64,000 nucleotides of DNA. It comes from Dugong dugon (Eukaryota; Chordata; Mammalia; Sirenia; Dugongidae). The notes under the pieces were generated by a model. It ran no database searches, had not been told where the DNA came from, and saw only the letters and a list, made by a program, of their open reading frames with translations. Each line of letters opens with the position of its first letter. The stretch's first letter is position 1. Positions 1-11,598 of this stretch are shown here, piece by piece. The stretch lies in contig CM057480.1 in NCBI GenBank assembly GCA_030035585.1, positions 6,875,001 to 6,939,000 of the forward strand. Reading direction: 5' to 3'. The position numbers were made by a program, and so were the translations under genes.

Positions 1-1726
1 TTCTTTCTCCTTTACTCCAGGTGGTTGGGACCACTTGATGCATCTTAGCTGGCCGCTTGCAAGCTTTTAAGACCCCAGATGCCACTCACCAAAGTAGGAT
101 GCAGAACATTTTCTTAATAAGCTTTATTATGCCAATTGACCTAGATGTACCCTGAATGCATGGTCCCCCGACCCCCACCCTGCTACTCTGTCCCTCAAAG
201 TGTTTGATTGTATTCAGGAAACTTCTTATCTTTGGTTTAGTCCAGTTGTGCTGACTTCTCCTTTAGTGTGTGCTGTCCTTCCCTTCACCTAAGATAATTC
301 TTATCTACTATCTAGTTAGTAAATAACCCTCACCCTCCCTCCCTACCCTCGTAACCATCAAAGAATGTTTTCTTCTGTGTTTAAACCTTTTCTTGAGTTC
401 TTATAATAGTGGTCTTATACAATATTCGTCCTTCTGTGACTGACTAAATTCACTCAGCACAATGACCTCCAGCTTCCTCCATGTTATAAGATGTTTCACG
501 GCTTCATCGTTGTTCTTTATCGTTGTGTAGTATTCCATTGTGTGCCTATACCATAATTTGTTTATCCCTTCATCCGTTGATGGGCACCTAGGTTGTTTTC
601 ATCTTTTTGCTATTGTAAACAGTCCTGCAATGAACATGGGTGTGCATATATCTATCTGTGTGATGGCTCTTATTTCTCTAGGATATATTCCAAGGAGTGA
701 GATCGCTGGATCATATGGTACTTCTATTTCTAGCTCTTTAAGGAAGCACCAAATCAATTTCCAAAGTGGTTGTACCATTTTACATTCCCACCAACAGTGT
801 ATAAGTGTTCCAGTCTCTCCACAACCTCTCCAGCATTTATTATTTTGTGTTTTTTGGATTAATGCTAGCCTTGTTGGGGTGAGATGGTATCTCATTGTAG
901 TTTTGATCTGCATTTCTCTAATGGCTAGTGATCGTGAGCATTTCTTCATGTGTCTGTTAACCGCCTGAATATCTTCTTTGGCGAAATGCCTGTTCATATC
1001 CTTTGCCAATTTTTTAATTGGGTTATTTGTCTTTTTGTTGTTGAGGTTTTGCAGTATCTCATAGATTTTAGAGATTAGGCACTGATCGGATTTGTCATCA
1101 AAAATTTTTTCCCAGTCTGTAGGTTGTCTTTTTACTCTTTTAGTGAAGTCTTTTGATGAGCATAAGTGTTTGATTTTTAGGAGCTCCCATTTATCTAGTC
1201 TCTCTTCTGGTGCTTATGTATTGTTACTTATGGTTCGTATTCTGTTTACGCCATGTATTAGGGCTCTTAGAGTTGTCCCTATTTTTTCTTCCATGATCTT
1301 TATTGTTTTTGATTTTATATTTAGGTCCTTGATCCATTTTTGAGTTAGTTTTTGTGCATGGTGTGAGGTATGGGTCTTGTTTCAGTTTTTTGCAGATGGA
1401 TATCATTATGCCAGCACCATCTGTTAAAGAGACTGTCTCTTCCCCAATTACCAGACTTTGGGCCTTGTTAAATATCAGCTGCTCATAGGTGATGAATTTA
1501 TGTCTGGATTCTCAATTCTGTTCCATTGGTCTATGTATCTGTTGCTGTACCAGTACCAGGCTGTTTTGACTACCGTGGCAGTATAATAGGTTCTAAAATC
1601 AGGTAGTGTCAGGCCTCCCACCTTGTTCTTCTTCTTGAGTAATGCTTTACTTATTTGGGGCCTCGCAGATTTAACTTTAGATATAGAAATAGAAGATTTT
1701 TTTTTTCCTGGTGCTTTCTGTGAAGG

Positions 1727-1728
<2 letters not shown>
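1..1728 (-). mobile_element. LINE-1, 3' part of ORF2 and 3' UTR, cut by the window edge
   Basis: The reverse strand reads as the C-terminal part of L1 ORF2 from about 1670 down to about 440, with a typical [16 protein letters not shown] zinc-knuckle-like region near 800. The 3' UTR follows down to base 1. The frame is broken by shifts near 1010-1230 and 1400-1480, so the copy is dead. The 3' UTR block (for example the segment around 60-105) recurs at 14740, 46570 and 59205. Confidence 0.85.

Positions 1729-1767
<39 letters not shown>
1729..1767. repeat. (AC)n microsatellite
   Basis: About 19 uninterrupted AC units directly next to the 5' end of the truncated L1. Confidence 0.95.
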
Positions 1768-1771
<4 letters not shown>

Positions 1772-1894
1772 TAGTCTATTTCTACTTTATCCTATCTGGT
1801 GTCTCCCTGACTCTTTCTTTGTGTTAAGATATGAAGTTCTGTGAGGAGTCACCTGATAAAAATCCCTAGGCAAGTAGTAAGAGGCTAGGTCTTT

Positions 1895-2091
1895 AATTAG
1901 AGGGACTATCAAACCACCAAACCAAATCCTTTGCTGTGGAGTCCATTCCAACTCATAGCGGCCCCATAGGACAGAGTAGAACTGCCCCATAGGGTTTCCA
2001 AAGAGCAGCTGGTGGATTCAAACTGCCAACCTTTTGGTGAGCAGCCGAGCTCGTAACCACTGTGCCACCAGGGCTCCAATTAGAGGGACTA
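1895..2091 (-). mobile_element. AfroSINE with 14-bp target duplication
   Basis: The body at 1909-2077 reads, on the minus strand, from a tRNA-like head to the LINE-type tail (gcagttctactctgtcc, then the ggaatggactcc region). It is flanked by perfect 14-bp duplications (aattagagggacta) at 1895-1908 and 2078-2091. Confidence 0.9.
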
Positions 2092-3060
2092 GTGATTGAA
2101 AAATGAATTTGATACCCATCAGTTCATTCATTCTAAGGAGGTGCTTAGAATGAGATAGACATGACTCGGAAGGGGAGCAAAACGAGCAACCTCAGTCGCC
2201 TGCTTTCCCAGTGACCGGATCCGGACCCCTGGTTGGGTTGGCTGGGAGAGGCCGCCAGCAAGGACTCTGCAAATCCTCATATCACCATTTTGTCTCAAAT
2301 GTCAGGGATGCTAAAAAAAAGATTAATATGTTACTTAGGGAACGAGACTGGTTAACCTCTGAAGTCCTTTCCAACAGGATTTTATTATTTGAGTTGCTCA
2401 TAGAATCCAACTTTAACTGTCTAATCATCTCCTTGCTGACTCCTTTTTTTAAAATTTTTTTTTGGTTTTGGCTCCTCACTTGCATTTATATCAACTGTGA
2501 CTGCCAGGATTAGCTTGGCGGGAGAAGCAAGGCTTACGTGAAAACCAGTTGGAGGCAGCCTGTGGGAGCTGGTATAACAGGAAGCTGCCTGAGTGGCGGC
2601 CACCTTGTCCTTGTTCCAAAACACAGGGGGAGGTATCCCCAATAGAAAGAGGAAGTGGTCCGGATTCCTCACCTCAGCCCTGTGGCAGGTTCCTCTCCCA
2701 GTCAAAATTGTTTTCTGCAGAGCTCTTCTACGTGCCAGACAATCACTCTTTTTTTGAGAGCGAGAGAGAGAGAGAGAGATACCCCAGTGTGGCCTTGAGG
2801 AAGCTGATGAGTAAGCAGAGGATGCCAGTCGACAGAGAGAGGAGAGACACAAGAGGAGAGCCATGTAGCTCTCAGGAGAGAGAAAACTGGAGTAAGCTGC
2901 CTCCCTTCCTGCTGGTATGTCATTTCCTACTTCCCGGCCCTGAGGCTGCTGAATTAGAAATCAAACTCAAAAACCAGAGCCATCTGTGGCCACAGCATGG
3001 GGGGAATCCCAGTAGGATCTGTGTGCACTTCCCCATACAACAACAGGGTGCTGTTATTGA
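2092..3060. other. Intergenic, no gene recognised
   Basis: Contains a (GA)n run at about 2755-2779. Open frames occur on both strands (up to 171 codons on the + strand) but show no recognisable domain and overlap each other, so I treat them as non-coding. Confidence 0.5.
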
Positions 3061-3612
3061 CTAGTGTCTTAAGCTGGGTTCTCTAGAGAAGCAAAACCAG
3101 TAAAGCATATAAATATATACAGAGAGAGACTCATATTGAGGAAATGGCTCATGTGGTTGTAGAGGCTGGAATGTCTCAAGTCTGTGGGTCAGGATAGAAG
3201 CTTCTCCTGATTCACATAGCTGCAAGGCTGATGAACCCAAGATTGGCAGGTCAGAGAGCAGGGCTTTTACTTACAGTCTGCAAAGATCGATGAATCCCAA
3301 GACTGGCAGGCAAGACCACAGGTAAGCTGCTAGCTCAAGTCCCAAGAACTGGAGGTGAGATGAACAGGAGCCAGCTGCAGGATCCAGCTGGAGCAAAAAG
3401 CCCCCAAGTGTTGTCAGAATGTCCACTTATATTCGATGCAGGCCACACACCCAAGGAAACTCCCTTTCAACTGATTGGCTACTCAACAGTAGATCTCATC
3501 ATGGGGGTGATCACATATCAAATCTCAACGTGGAAGTGATCACAACATTATACAATGGCCAAAACATGGGGAATCATGGCCCAGCCAAGTTGACACACAG
3601 TCTTAACCATCA
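3061..3612. repeat. Mammal-wide interspersed repeat, family unresolved
   Basis: The block opening with gctgggttctctagagaa and ending with caagttgacacac...ttaaccatcac resembles a common mammalian repeat I cannot name with certainty. Internal A/T- and GA-rich runs (tatatacagagagaga) are typical of it. Confidence 0.4.
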
Positions 3613-3829
3613 CTGTTAGGATAAGGAAGCCCAGAGCCTCCCAGAAAAGATAAATCTGTATTGATATAACCTATCAAGCTGACATGGGAGTGTGTAATAT
3701 ATTTTAGAAGGATTTATGGTTAAAATACCATAAAAGAGAGATCCTTCTTTCAGATGATGGAGTGAAGAATTTCTACTGCGTTCTCTTCTTAAAAAATACA
3801 TGTATGCACAAACCAAAAAAAGAAAAAAA

Positions 3830-3956
3830 AAAAAACCAGTTGCTCTCTAGTCAATTCCAACTCATGGCGACCCCATGTGTTTTAGAGTAGAACTGTGCTC
3901 CATAGGGTTTTCAATAGATGTGATCTTTCAAAGTACATCGCCAGGCATTTCTCCCA
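3830..3956 (-). mobile_element. AfroSINE fragment, head missing
   Basis: The LINE-like tail and middle of an AfroSINE (accagttg...tcaattccaactcatggcgacc) are present. The tRNA-like head is absent where the copy meets the L2 sequence at 3957. Confidence 0.75.
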
Positions 3957-5550
3957 AGGGTTTGGAGCAGAGGTGGGACATGATGTTATCTTTAAAGGAT
4001 CACTTCTGGTGCTCATTGAAGAGGCAAGAGATGACGGTTGCTCAGACGAAGGTGGCCTATCAGTGGATGAGTGAGAACAGGTTGGATTGTGGATGTATTT
4101 TGCAGATAGAGAAAACAGGATTTTCTAATGAATTTGATGTGGGATGTAAGAGAAATAGAGAAGTCAAGAAGGACTCAGATTTTTGGCCTGAGCAACAAGG
4201 AGTTGCCACCTGATGGGGAATGACATGGAGGGTAAAAGAGGTTTTGTGGGGGGAAATCAGAATGAAGATGTGGAATAGGCAGTCAGATGTATTAATCTGG
4301 AGTTCTAGACAGTGGCATCACTAGGGCTGGTGTCACCCAACGTGGTAACTCATGGTGTCACCCCCTCCATGCTAATTACTATAATATCATAGCTAAAACA
4401 CCAGACAATTTGACAAAATCAGCTACTATGAAGACACCAGCAGCAACGAAAACAGCAGCACATGCTTGCAGTGCATGTAGATGAAACCATGTGATTCAAA
4501 GCGTCATTGTGATTGGATAATAATAGCAGCTCTCACCGGAGTGCATTAGAAGGTTCATAAAGTAAATCAGCATAGAATGTTAGCCTTGTAGACGTATTGA
4601 TACATGTATGCTGAGCTTATGAAAAAAATTTTGTTGTTATAACTAACTACAGGGATATTTTTATAAACAACGATAAATTTCTGCTGAAACATTGCGCAAA
4701 AATTTTATAGACAGTCATTTTGTTGTCACCCGCCTGACCGTATCACCCCAGTGTGGTCCACACCCTCCACACTCCCCTAGCGATGCCACTGGTTCCGAAG
4801 GGAGGTCTGGACTGGAGAGGGAAAGTTGAGAGTCTTTATCATATAGGTGGAATTTACGGTATTAAAGAGACGGGATGAGATTACCAAGGGAGTGAGTATG
4901 GATAGAGAACGGACAGAAGACTGAGCCCTTGGGGACTCCAACATTAAGTGTCAGGAAGATGAGGACTGCGAAGGACACTGACAAGTAGCAGCCAGAGAGG
5001 CAGGAAAAAAACTGAGAGAATGTGGTGGCCTGGAAGCCACGTGAAGAAAGGATATCAAGGGGAAGGGAGGGATCAGCTGTACCATACGCTGCTAATAGGT
5101 CAAGAAAAACGAGGATTGAGAATTTATCATTGGATTTAGCAACAAGGAGGTCATTGATGACAATGATAAAAGCAGTTTCTGTGGCGTCATAGAAGTAAAA
5201 GTATGATTAAAGTGAGTTATAAGAGCAAAGGGGAAGAGAAATTAAAGACAGCACACAAAGACAGCTCTTTCAAAGTTTTGTTATTAAAGGAAGGAAAGAA
5301 ATAGGGCAGTAGCTGGTGAAGAAATGGGTTTAAGGGGATTTCTCTTTCTATTTTAAGATGGGGGAATTAATAACCTGTTCGTATGCTAATGAGGATGATG
5401 CAGTGAGGACCAAAACATGACTACGTGAAGAGGGAAGGGAGAATTGTTGGAGCAATGTCCACGAATTGATGAGAAAAGGTGGGATCATTATTCTTCTATA
5501 AGAATCGGCAGGAAGGAAGAGTATGAGAGTGCAGATACTGGAATGGGGGG
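3957..5550 (-). mobile_element. Ancient L2 LINE, reverse-transcriptase region
   Basis: On the minus strand the sequence follows the L2 (CR1-clade) RT region. The segment that should encode YADD lies near 4835-4850 and now reads closer to YDKD. The copy is decayed and is interrupted by the hAT element at 4310-4791. The L2 assignment rests on my memory of the family's consensus. Confidence 0.6.
4302..4799. mobile_element. hAT-type MITE with terminal inverted repeats
   Basis: The element at 4310-4791 (482 bp) has 17-bp inverted ends: cagtggcatcactaggg at the left, and at the right ccctagcgatgccactg, which is its reverse complement with one mismatch. The 8-bp flanks gttctaga and gttccgaa are a decayed target duplication of hAT length. 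No transposase frame is present. Confidence 0.75.
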
Positions 5551-5589
5551 TAGGTGTGTCAGTGGGAATCTATGGAAGTTCTAAAGCCT

Positions 5590-5800
5590 TCTGGGGGCGG
5601 GGGGAACCCACACAAAGGATTAAGAAACAGAACGGCTTCGGTTTTCCCAGTTGCAGCACTGGAATCTAGGAGACAAAGGGTCAAGGCCTTTCAAAACCTA
5701 AAGGAAGATAATTTGCAACCTAAGGATTTTATATCCAGCCAAACTGTCATTAAGTGAGGGTTGACTAAATGCATTTTCAAACATACAAGATGTGCTGGTT
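5590..5800 (+). mobile_element. Probable old L1 3' UTR fragment
   Basis: Contains the phrase ttttatatccagccaaact and a following stretch seen in old mammalian L1 3' UTRs. Short and decayed. Confidence 0.35.
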
Positions 5801-5853
5801 CTCTTCTGTTTGCCCCTCCAGATCTGCTCTCCATCCTTTTCTACTCCTCTTTT

Positions 5854-6030
5854 TTCTCAGAGGGAGCCCTGGTGGTGCAGTGGTTAAGAGCCCAGCTGAT
5901 AACCAAAAGGTCGGCAGTTCGAATCCAATAGCCACTCCTTGGAAACCCTATGGGGTGGTTCTACTCTGTCCTATAGGGTTGCTATGAGTTGGAATCAACT
6001 CCACGGCAATAGGTTTGGTTGTTCTCAGAG
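5854..6030 (+). mobile_element. AfroSINE
   Basis: A full-length copy (body about 5863-6021). It has box A-like tggtgcagtgg and box B-like gttcgaatcc in the head, a cctatggggtggttctactc middle and the LINE-type tail. Duplicated flanks ttctcagag lie at 5854-5862 and 6022-6030. Confidence 0.88.
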
Positions 6031-6425
6031 AGGCAAACCTGCGCGGACTGCTCTACCAAGTTTCCCTTTTGCTCTGACTTCTGGTTGGGTTTGGCCTATG
6101 GGAGACACTAGCAGGGGACCAGGGGGCAGAAAAAGAGAAGTCAGTGCTGTGTTCCTTTATTGAAGGCCATACCTCTTGCTGGGCAGCCCTTTCCAATAGT
6201 TTCAGCTCTCTCTGGATTCTGGTGAACACTTCCTCTTCTTGCCCCTTCAGGCCCGGTGTGGTAAAACTTCCTGCTGCTGGTAGTCCCATCTCTTAACCCT
6301 GCTCGCATCTTCGTTAATAGTCCCTTCTTTTTAAGTTTCCATCTGGAGCTCCCTTTAAGGATGCTATCTGTTTCCTGGCTGGACCCTAACTGGCTATACA
6401 AGGTCTCAAAAAATTTACCCATGCA

Positions 6426-8302
6426 AACGGTCAGCATTTACCCTAAAGCAAAGATGAGAAGGTAAAGTGGGAGCTAGATTAACGGAAACGGAACAACCAG
6501 AATGGAAATAATAAGAATGTTGACACATCGTGAAATACGTAACCAATGTCACCAAACAATAGGCATGCTGTTGTTGTCAGGTGCCATCAAGTCGGTTCCA
6601 ACTCATAGCAACACTATGTACAACAGAACAAAACACTGCCCCGTCCTGCACCATCCTCACAATCGTTGTTATGCTTGAGCCCCTTGTTGCAGCCACTGTG
6701 TCAATCCATCTCATTAAGGGTCTTCCTCTTTTTTGCTGTCCCACTACTTTACCAAGCATGATGTCCTTCTCCAGGGAATGAGCCCTCCTGACAACACGTC
6801 CAAAGCATGTGAGACATAGTGTCGCCATCCTTGCTTCTAAGGAAAATTCTGGTTGTACTTCTTCTAAGACAGATTTGTTTGTTCTTTTGGCAGTCCACGG
6901 TATATTCAATATTCTTCTCCAGCACCACAATTCAAAGGTGTCGATTCTTCTTCCGTCTTCTTTATTCATCATCCAGGTTTCACATACAGAGGAGGTTATT
7001 GAAAACACCATGGCTTGAGTCAGGCGCACCTTAGTCTTTAAGGTGACATCTTTGCTTTTCAACACTTTAAAGAGGTCTTTTGCAGCAGATGTGCCCAATG
7101 CAATGTGTCTTTTGATTTCTTGACTGCTGCTTCCATTGGTGTTGATTGTAGATCCAAGAAAAATGAAATCCTTGACAACTTCAGTCTTTTCCATGATGCT
7201 GCTTATTGGTCCAGTTGTGAAGATTTTTGTTTTCTTTATGTTGAGGTGTAATCCATACTGAAGGCCGTGGTCTTTGATCTCCATCAGTAAGTACTTCAAG
7301 TCCCCCTCACTTTAAGCAAGCAAGGTTGTGTCACCTGCATATTGCAAGTTTTTAATGAGTCTTCCTCCAATCCTGATGCCCCGTTTTTCTTCATACAGTC
7401 CAGCTACTCTGATTATTTGCTCAGCATACAGATTGAATAGGTATGACGAAAGGATACAACCCTGATGCACACCTTTCCTGACATTAAACCATGTAGTATC
7501 CCCTTGTTCTGTTCCAACAACTGCCTCTTGATCTATGTACAGGTTCCTTATGAGCACAATTAAGTGTTCTGGAATTCCCATTCTTTGCAATGTTATCCAT
7601 AATTTGTTATGATCCACACAGTTGAATGCCTTTGCATTGTCAATAAAACACAGGTAGACATCTTTCTGGTATTCTCTGGCTTCAGCCAGGATCCTTCTGA
7701 CATCAGCAATGATATCCCTGGCTCCGCATTGTCTTCCGGGTCCAGCTTGAATTTCTGGCAGTTCCTTGTTGATATACTGCTGTAGTCGCTTTTGAATGAT
7801 CTTCGGCAAAATTTTACTTGTCTGTGATATTAATGATATTGTTCGATAATTTCCGCATCCGGTGGAATCACCTTTCTTGGGAAAAGGCATAAATATAGAT
7901 TTCTTCCAGTTGGTTGGCCAGGTAGCTGTGTTCCAAATTTCTTGGCATAGGCGAGTGAGTACTTCCAGCGCTGCATCCATTTGTTGAAACATCTCATTTG
8001 GTATTCCATCAATTCCCGGAGCCTTGTTTTTCACCAATGCCTTCTGTGCAGCTTGGACTTCTTCCTTTAGTACCATTGGTTCCTGCTTGCATGGTACCTC
8101 CTGAGATGGTTGAACATCAACCAATTCTTTTTGGTATAGTGACTCTGTGTATTCCTTCCATCTTCTTTTGATGCTTCCTGAGTCATTTAATATTTTCCCC
8201 ATAGAGTCCTTCAATAGGCATAGAAATTATTAAATGGGAAAACTAATTTGCTCTGTAAACTTTCACCAAAGAAACAATAAAATATTATTTAAAAAAAAAA
8301 AA
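6426..8302 (+). mobile_element. LINE-1 3' end split by an RTE insertion
   Basis: The 3' UTR of the same L1 lineage seen at 48230-48960 occupies 6426-6566 and resumes at 8222, ending in an A-run at 8291-8302. The RTE at 6567-8211 lies between the two parts, flanked by the duplication caataggcat. Removing the RTE restores a continuous L1 3' end. Confidence 0.88.
6557..8221 (-). mobile_element. RTE-type LINE, 5'-truncated, one stop codon
   Basis: The body at 6567-8211 encodes, on the minus strand, the reverse transcriptase and C-terminal part of an RTE-clade (BovB-like) polyprotein. About 545 codons have a single in-frame stop (TAA at 7312-7314). Conserved RT blocks are readable, such as NKAPGIDGIPNEMF. 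The catalytic YADD is changed to YAGD, just before DTTLLA. The endonuclease domain is missing by 5' truncation. Perfect 10-bp duplications (caataggcat) flank it at 6557-6566 and 8212-8221. The last about 35 bp match the AfroSINE tail. Confidence 0.9.
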
Positions 8303-8573
8303 TCACCCACGCACCCTTCTAATAAAACTACGGGAGGAAGTTCTCCGTTAAAATAAGGAAGTGAGAAAGAAGTAGATACAGGAGTGATGCAAAAGGAACC
8401 CTCAGAACAACGGTGAAAGGTGGTCCCAGACAGGCTGCTGTGTATTAGTTACACAGAGCAACCAATTCAGATCGGAGTAGGCCAGAAGGGTCTTAGAGAT
8501 GTCAAGAAGATGAAATTGTTAGAATATCTGAAGAGGAGTTTTACACAACTGGGGTAAAAATTTGTGACTGAGT

Positions 8574-8802
8574 TAGAATTAAAAACCAGTTGCTGTAGAG
8601 TCAATTCCGACTCCTGGGGACCTCATGTGTGTGTCAGAGTAGAACCGTGCTCCATAGGGGTTGCGATGGCTGACTTTCTGGAAGTAGATCATCAGGCTTT
8701 TCTTCTGAGTCACTTCTGGATGGACTTCCAACAAGCACCCTTTCAGTTAGCAGCCGAGAATGCTAACTATTTGCACCACCCAGGGAGTCCAAACTAGAAT
8801 TA
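8574..8802 (-). mobile_element. AfroSINE, subfamily with extended middle
   Basis: The body at 8582-8794 carries the longer middle section (ggaagtagatcatcaggc) and a tRNA-like head ending in caccacccaggga. Short duplications (tagaatta) lie at 8574-8581 and 8795-8802. Confidence 0.8.
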
Positions 8803-9361
8803 CGGACCTAGAAATCTAAGCAAATGAAAAATGAGACAGTTGCTAATTTTGGAGAAGACAAAGTTAGGCAAGAAAGAAAAAGTAATCATAGTATAGGAAA
8901 TGGCTCAATTGTGATCAGCATTTACGCAACAGAAATTCCAAGGAACTTCAAAATTCTTTCCTTTTATAGAATTCTTTATTATATATAGGTTATCTAGTTG
9001 TGTTATATAGAGATTTCCATAGAAGGGATTTACCGTAACAGCATCTAAAGTTGCCAGGACATTTATTCTAACATGATTTGATCGAGGATATCTGACAAGG
9101 TGCAAAGTAAGAAATCTCAGCTTATATACTTCCGAGCTGTGTGAGACGGACTTTACAAAGTATTAGGATTGCAAATCACCACATGGACAGTGCCTGGCAC
9201 ATAGTAGGTCCTTATAAATGACCACTCTTATAAGCCATCTTAATGGAAGATGCTGAATAGGGATATTACAAAACTACAAGGAATGCCACTTTGACCCTAA
9301 CTTGGGTTGCAAGTCAAGGGACATTAGAAGTCTGACACTATTAGAAAAACCAATGCGTCCC
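8803..9361. other. Intergenic, little recognised
   Basis: Mostly single-copy. A short MIR-like tail (cagtgcctggcacatagtagg) lies at about 9188-9212. No gene seen. Confidence 0.5.
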
Positions 9362-9784
9362 AGTCTAGGTGTGTTAGTTACCCAAACCTGTTGTAAGAGA
9401 AACACCACAAGTGAGTGGCTTTAAAGAACAGAAATTTATTTTCTCACAGTTCTGGGGGCTAAAAGACTAAATCAGGGTCTTAGTCATATAGATTCTTTAT
9501 GTGGGCCTCTCTCCTAGTTTCTGGCGTCTGCCGGCGATCCTTGGCGTTCCTTTGCTTGTAGAGGGGCCCTCCCACGGCATCTGTCTTTCCCTCGTGTGTA
9601 TGTCTGTGTCTATTCTGCTCTTGTTATAACTCAGAAGTGATTAGATTTAGGACCCATTCTACTCTGGTATGACCCACTAACGTAACAGAAGAAAAACTCT
9701 ACTTCCAAACAGGATCACATCCACAGGTACTGGGGCCAGGACTTCAATACATATTTTTAAGGAACAGAATTCAATCCATAACAT
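9362..9784 (-). repeat. LTR-like interspersed repeat
   Basis: On the minus strand this block shares its layout with the repeat at 57660-58255: an aaaatatgt start region, cctgtggatgtgatc, a conserved gagcaga segment and an end of gttctttaaagcc then cttgtggtgtttc. The family name is not certain. Confidence 0.5.
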
Positions 9785-10149
9785 TAGGCAAATATGATAT
9801 GGAACTGACAACGCTGTATACTGACAAAATTAAGGCTAAAATGTTCTGAGGAAGAGAAGATGATCGAGGGTATACAGTACATAGAGGGAATCAACTCTCA
9901 GAGGGGCCAAGCTCCCCTTTAGGGCGGTGGCTTAAAGATCTAGACATTTTCTCTTGGGAATCCCGGTTCTGCTTGACACCACGGGAAGGTTGGGACTCTA
10001 AGGCAGAACTCTGGTTTCTCCCTTAAACATAAAAATAAGAAAATAACAATTTGTAGCTGCTGGAGTTCCTTGGTACCATCAATCACAGGGGCTGGTCAGA
10101 TATTAATGGTTTGAAAAGTAAAGATAAAATAAATTCTTGATAATAATTA

Positions 10150-10380
10150 ACATGCATCAAGCACTTTAGATTTGTCAGTCACTGTTTCAAGCCATTTTAC
10201 GTGAATTATCCTATTTAAACTCCATCATGACTCTAGGTCCTTTTATCCCCATTTTAGAGATCAGGAAACCGAGACAGAGAGGTTAAGTAAGTTGCCTAAG
10301 GTTACATAGCCAGTAAACTGGTAGAACTGGACTTGAACTCAGATTTGCCATTCTCCAAAGCCTTCCAGGCTTCTAACTAC
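10150..10380 (-). mobile_element. MIR SINE
   Basis: The minus strand gives the MIR core, with agttacttaacctctctg-like and ctgatctctaaaatgggga-like segments. Decayed, as expected for an ancient SINE. Confidence 0.75.
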
Positions 10381-10386
10381 AATGTT

Positions 10387-10546
10387 AAAAACCAAAAAAT
10401 CTGTTGCCGTGAAGTTGATTCTGACTCTTAGCGACCCTATAGGCCAGAGCAGAACTGCCCCATAGGGTTTCCAAGGAGTGGTGGATTTGAACTGCCAACT
10501 TTCTGGTTAGCAGCCGAGCTCTTAATCACTGCGCTACCAGGGCTCC
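10387..10546 (-). mobile_element. AfroSINE
   Basis: A near full-length copy of the short form. Its head ends at the ccagggctcc boundary at 10546. No clear target duplication was found. Confidence 0.85.
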
Positions 10547-11391
10547 AGTGCAGTGGTAGTGTATGGTAAATATGCAGTCTTTATCTATGGATTATCTCAC
10601 TAGCGTGACAGCATTGAGCAGTCGGTAGATTAGCAAGTGATTCTCAACAGGAAATGATAACATACAGAGGCCCGACTATTTTAAGCTATTAGTCTTACAA
10701 AGTGTTCTAGGTTAGAGCCTTGTCACCTCTGTGGGTATGGGGTTCAGACATTCAAATATAGTTGATGAAGTTATTATAGGAAGTAATTTTAGGGCCTCTT
10801 TTCCATCTGTGCAATTCTCAGTGCCGACTATGTCTGCTGGTCGAAGTCTTGAATAAACGTTCATAGACTAGATGGCTGGCTGGCTCAGTGAATCTTTTTC
10901 ACGTATCATGAGGAGCGAGCCCCTCATTCAAAGCATCGAGACCATTAAATCAAGCCCTGTTAACAATTTCTTGTTGGAGTCACGCAGCTGCTTCCGGCCT
11001 GGGGGAGCCTGCTTTCGATGTGGGATCAAGGTTTGGGAAACACGTTGCCACCTGAGAATGCAGAGGAGAAAGCCCAGAAACCCTGGACTGCTGTCACACT
11101 CTAGATGGGGACTCAGAACCGCCTCGGTACCAGCGGGGCGGCCCATTTCCACCTGGACGCCGGTGGGGCGCCAGGGTAGCTGGAGGACCTGCGATTAGCC
11201 TGACAGTGCAGGAATTTTGCGTCGGCTGCGGGGTTTATGGACCCGACTGAAGAGAGGGAGGGAGCACTGGTCGCCTGACACACCCCAAGGCGCCCTGCTG
11301 CAGCCCAGGGCTGCGGGTGCGGCAGTGGGAAGCGCTACACGATGAGATCAGCCGAACTCAGGCTGCGGCACAGCTACCCGCCCTGCCGCCC

Positions 11392-11438
11392 GCGCAGGCG
11401 CAGCCTCTAGGCGCCAGCCGGCCCATGGCGCACGCGCA
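11392..11438 (+). promoter_or_regulatory. Pair of NRF1-like sites
   Basis: GCGCAGGCGCAG at 11392-11403 and GCGCACGCGCA at 11428-11438 both fit the NRF1 palindrome GCGCNNGCGC and are 36 bp apart. NRF1 sites are typical of TATA-less CpG-island promoters. Confidence 0.55.
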
Positions 11439-11462
11439 GTCGGTTCTCGCTCACTCCCTCAG

Positions 11463-11492
11463 CCCCGCCCCCGTAGGCCCCGCCCCGCCCCG
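11463..11492 (+). promoter_or_regulatory. Cluster of GC boxes
   Basis: CCCCGCCC at 11463-11470 and overlapping CCCCGCCCCGCCCC copies at 11478-11492 are Sp1/KLF-type boxes, about 100-130 bp upstream of the start codon. Confidence 0.55.
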
Positions 11493-11587
11493 CTCCCGTG
11501 CGCCGAGCGCCCCATATCCGGGTTCCTGCTGCCTTCGCCGCCGCCGCCCAGCTCATTCAGCTTTGCCGGGAGTGGTGATTCCCGACC

Positions 11588-11598
11588 AAAATGGCGGC
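11588..11598 (+). promoter_or_regulatory. YY1-like motif containing the start codon
   Basis: AAAATGGCGGC matches the YY1 core AANATGGCGGC, and its ATG is the DYNC1LI1 start codon. The first residues, Met-Ala-Ala, are therefore specified by the motif. Confidence 0.55.

Noticed and set aside
2549-3064. 171-codon + strand open frame
   Set aside because: No recognisable domain, overlapped by open frames on the other strand, includes a GA microsatellite, and lacks splice or promoter context.
6577-8214. Possible functional reverse-transcriptase gene
   Set aside because: The frame has a stop at 7312, YAGD in place of YADD, and no endonuclease domain. It is a dead 5'-truncated LINE.
11425-11427. 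Upstream ATG as an alternative start or uORF
   Set aside because: It lies upstream of the likely transcription start, inside the NRF1/GC-box region, and is not in frame with a continuous extension of DYNC1LI1.
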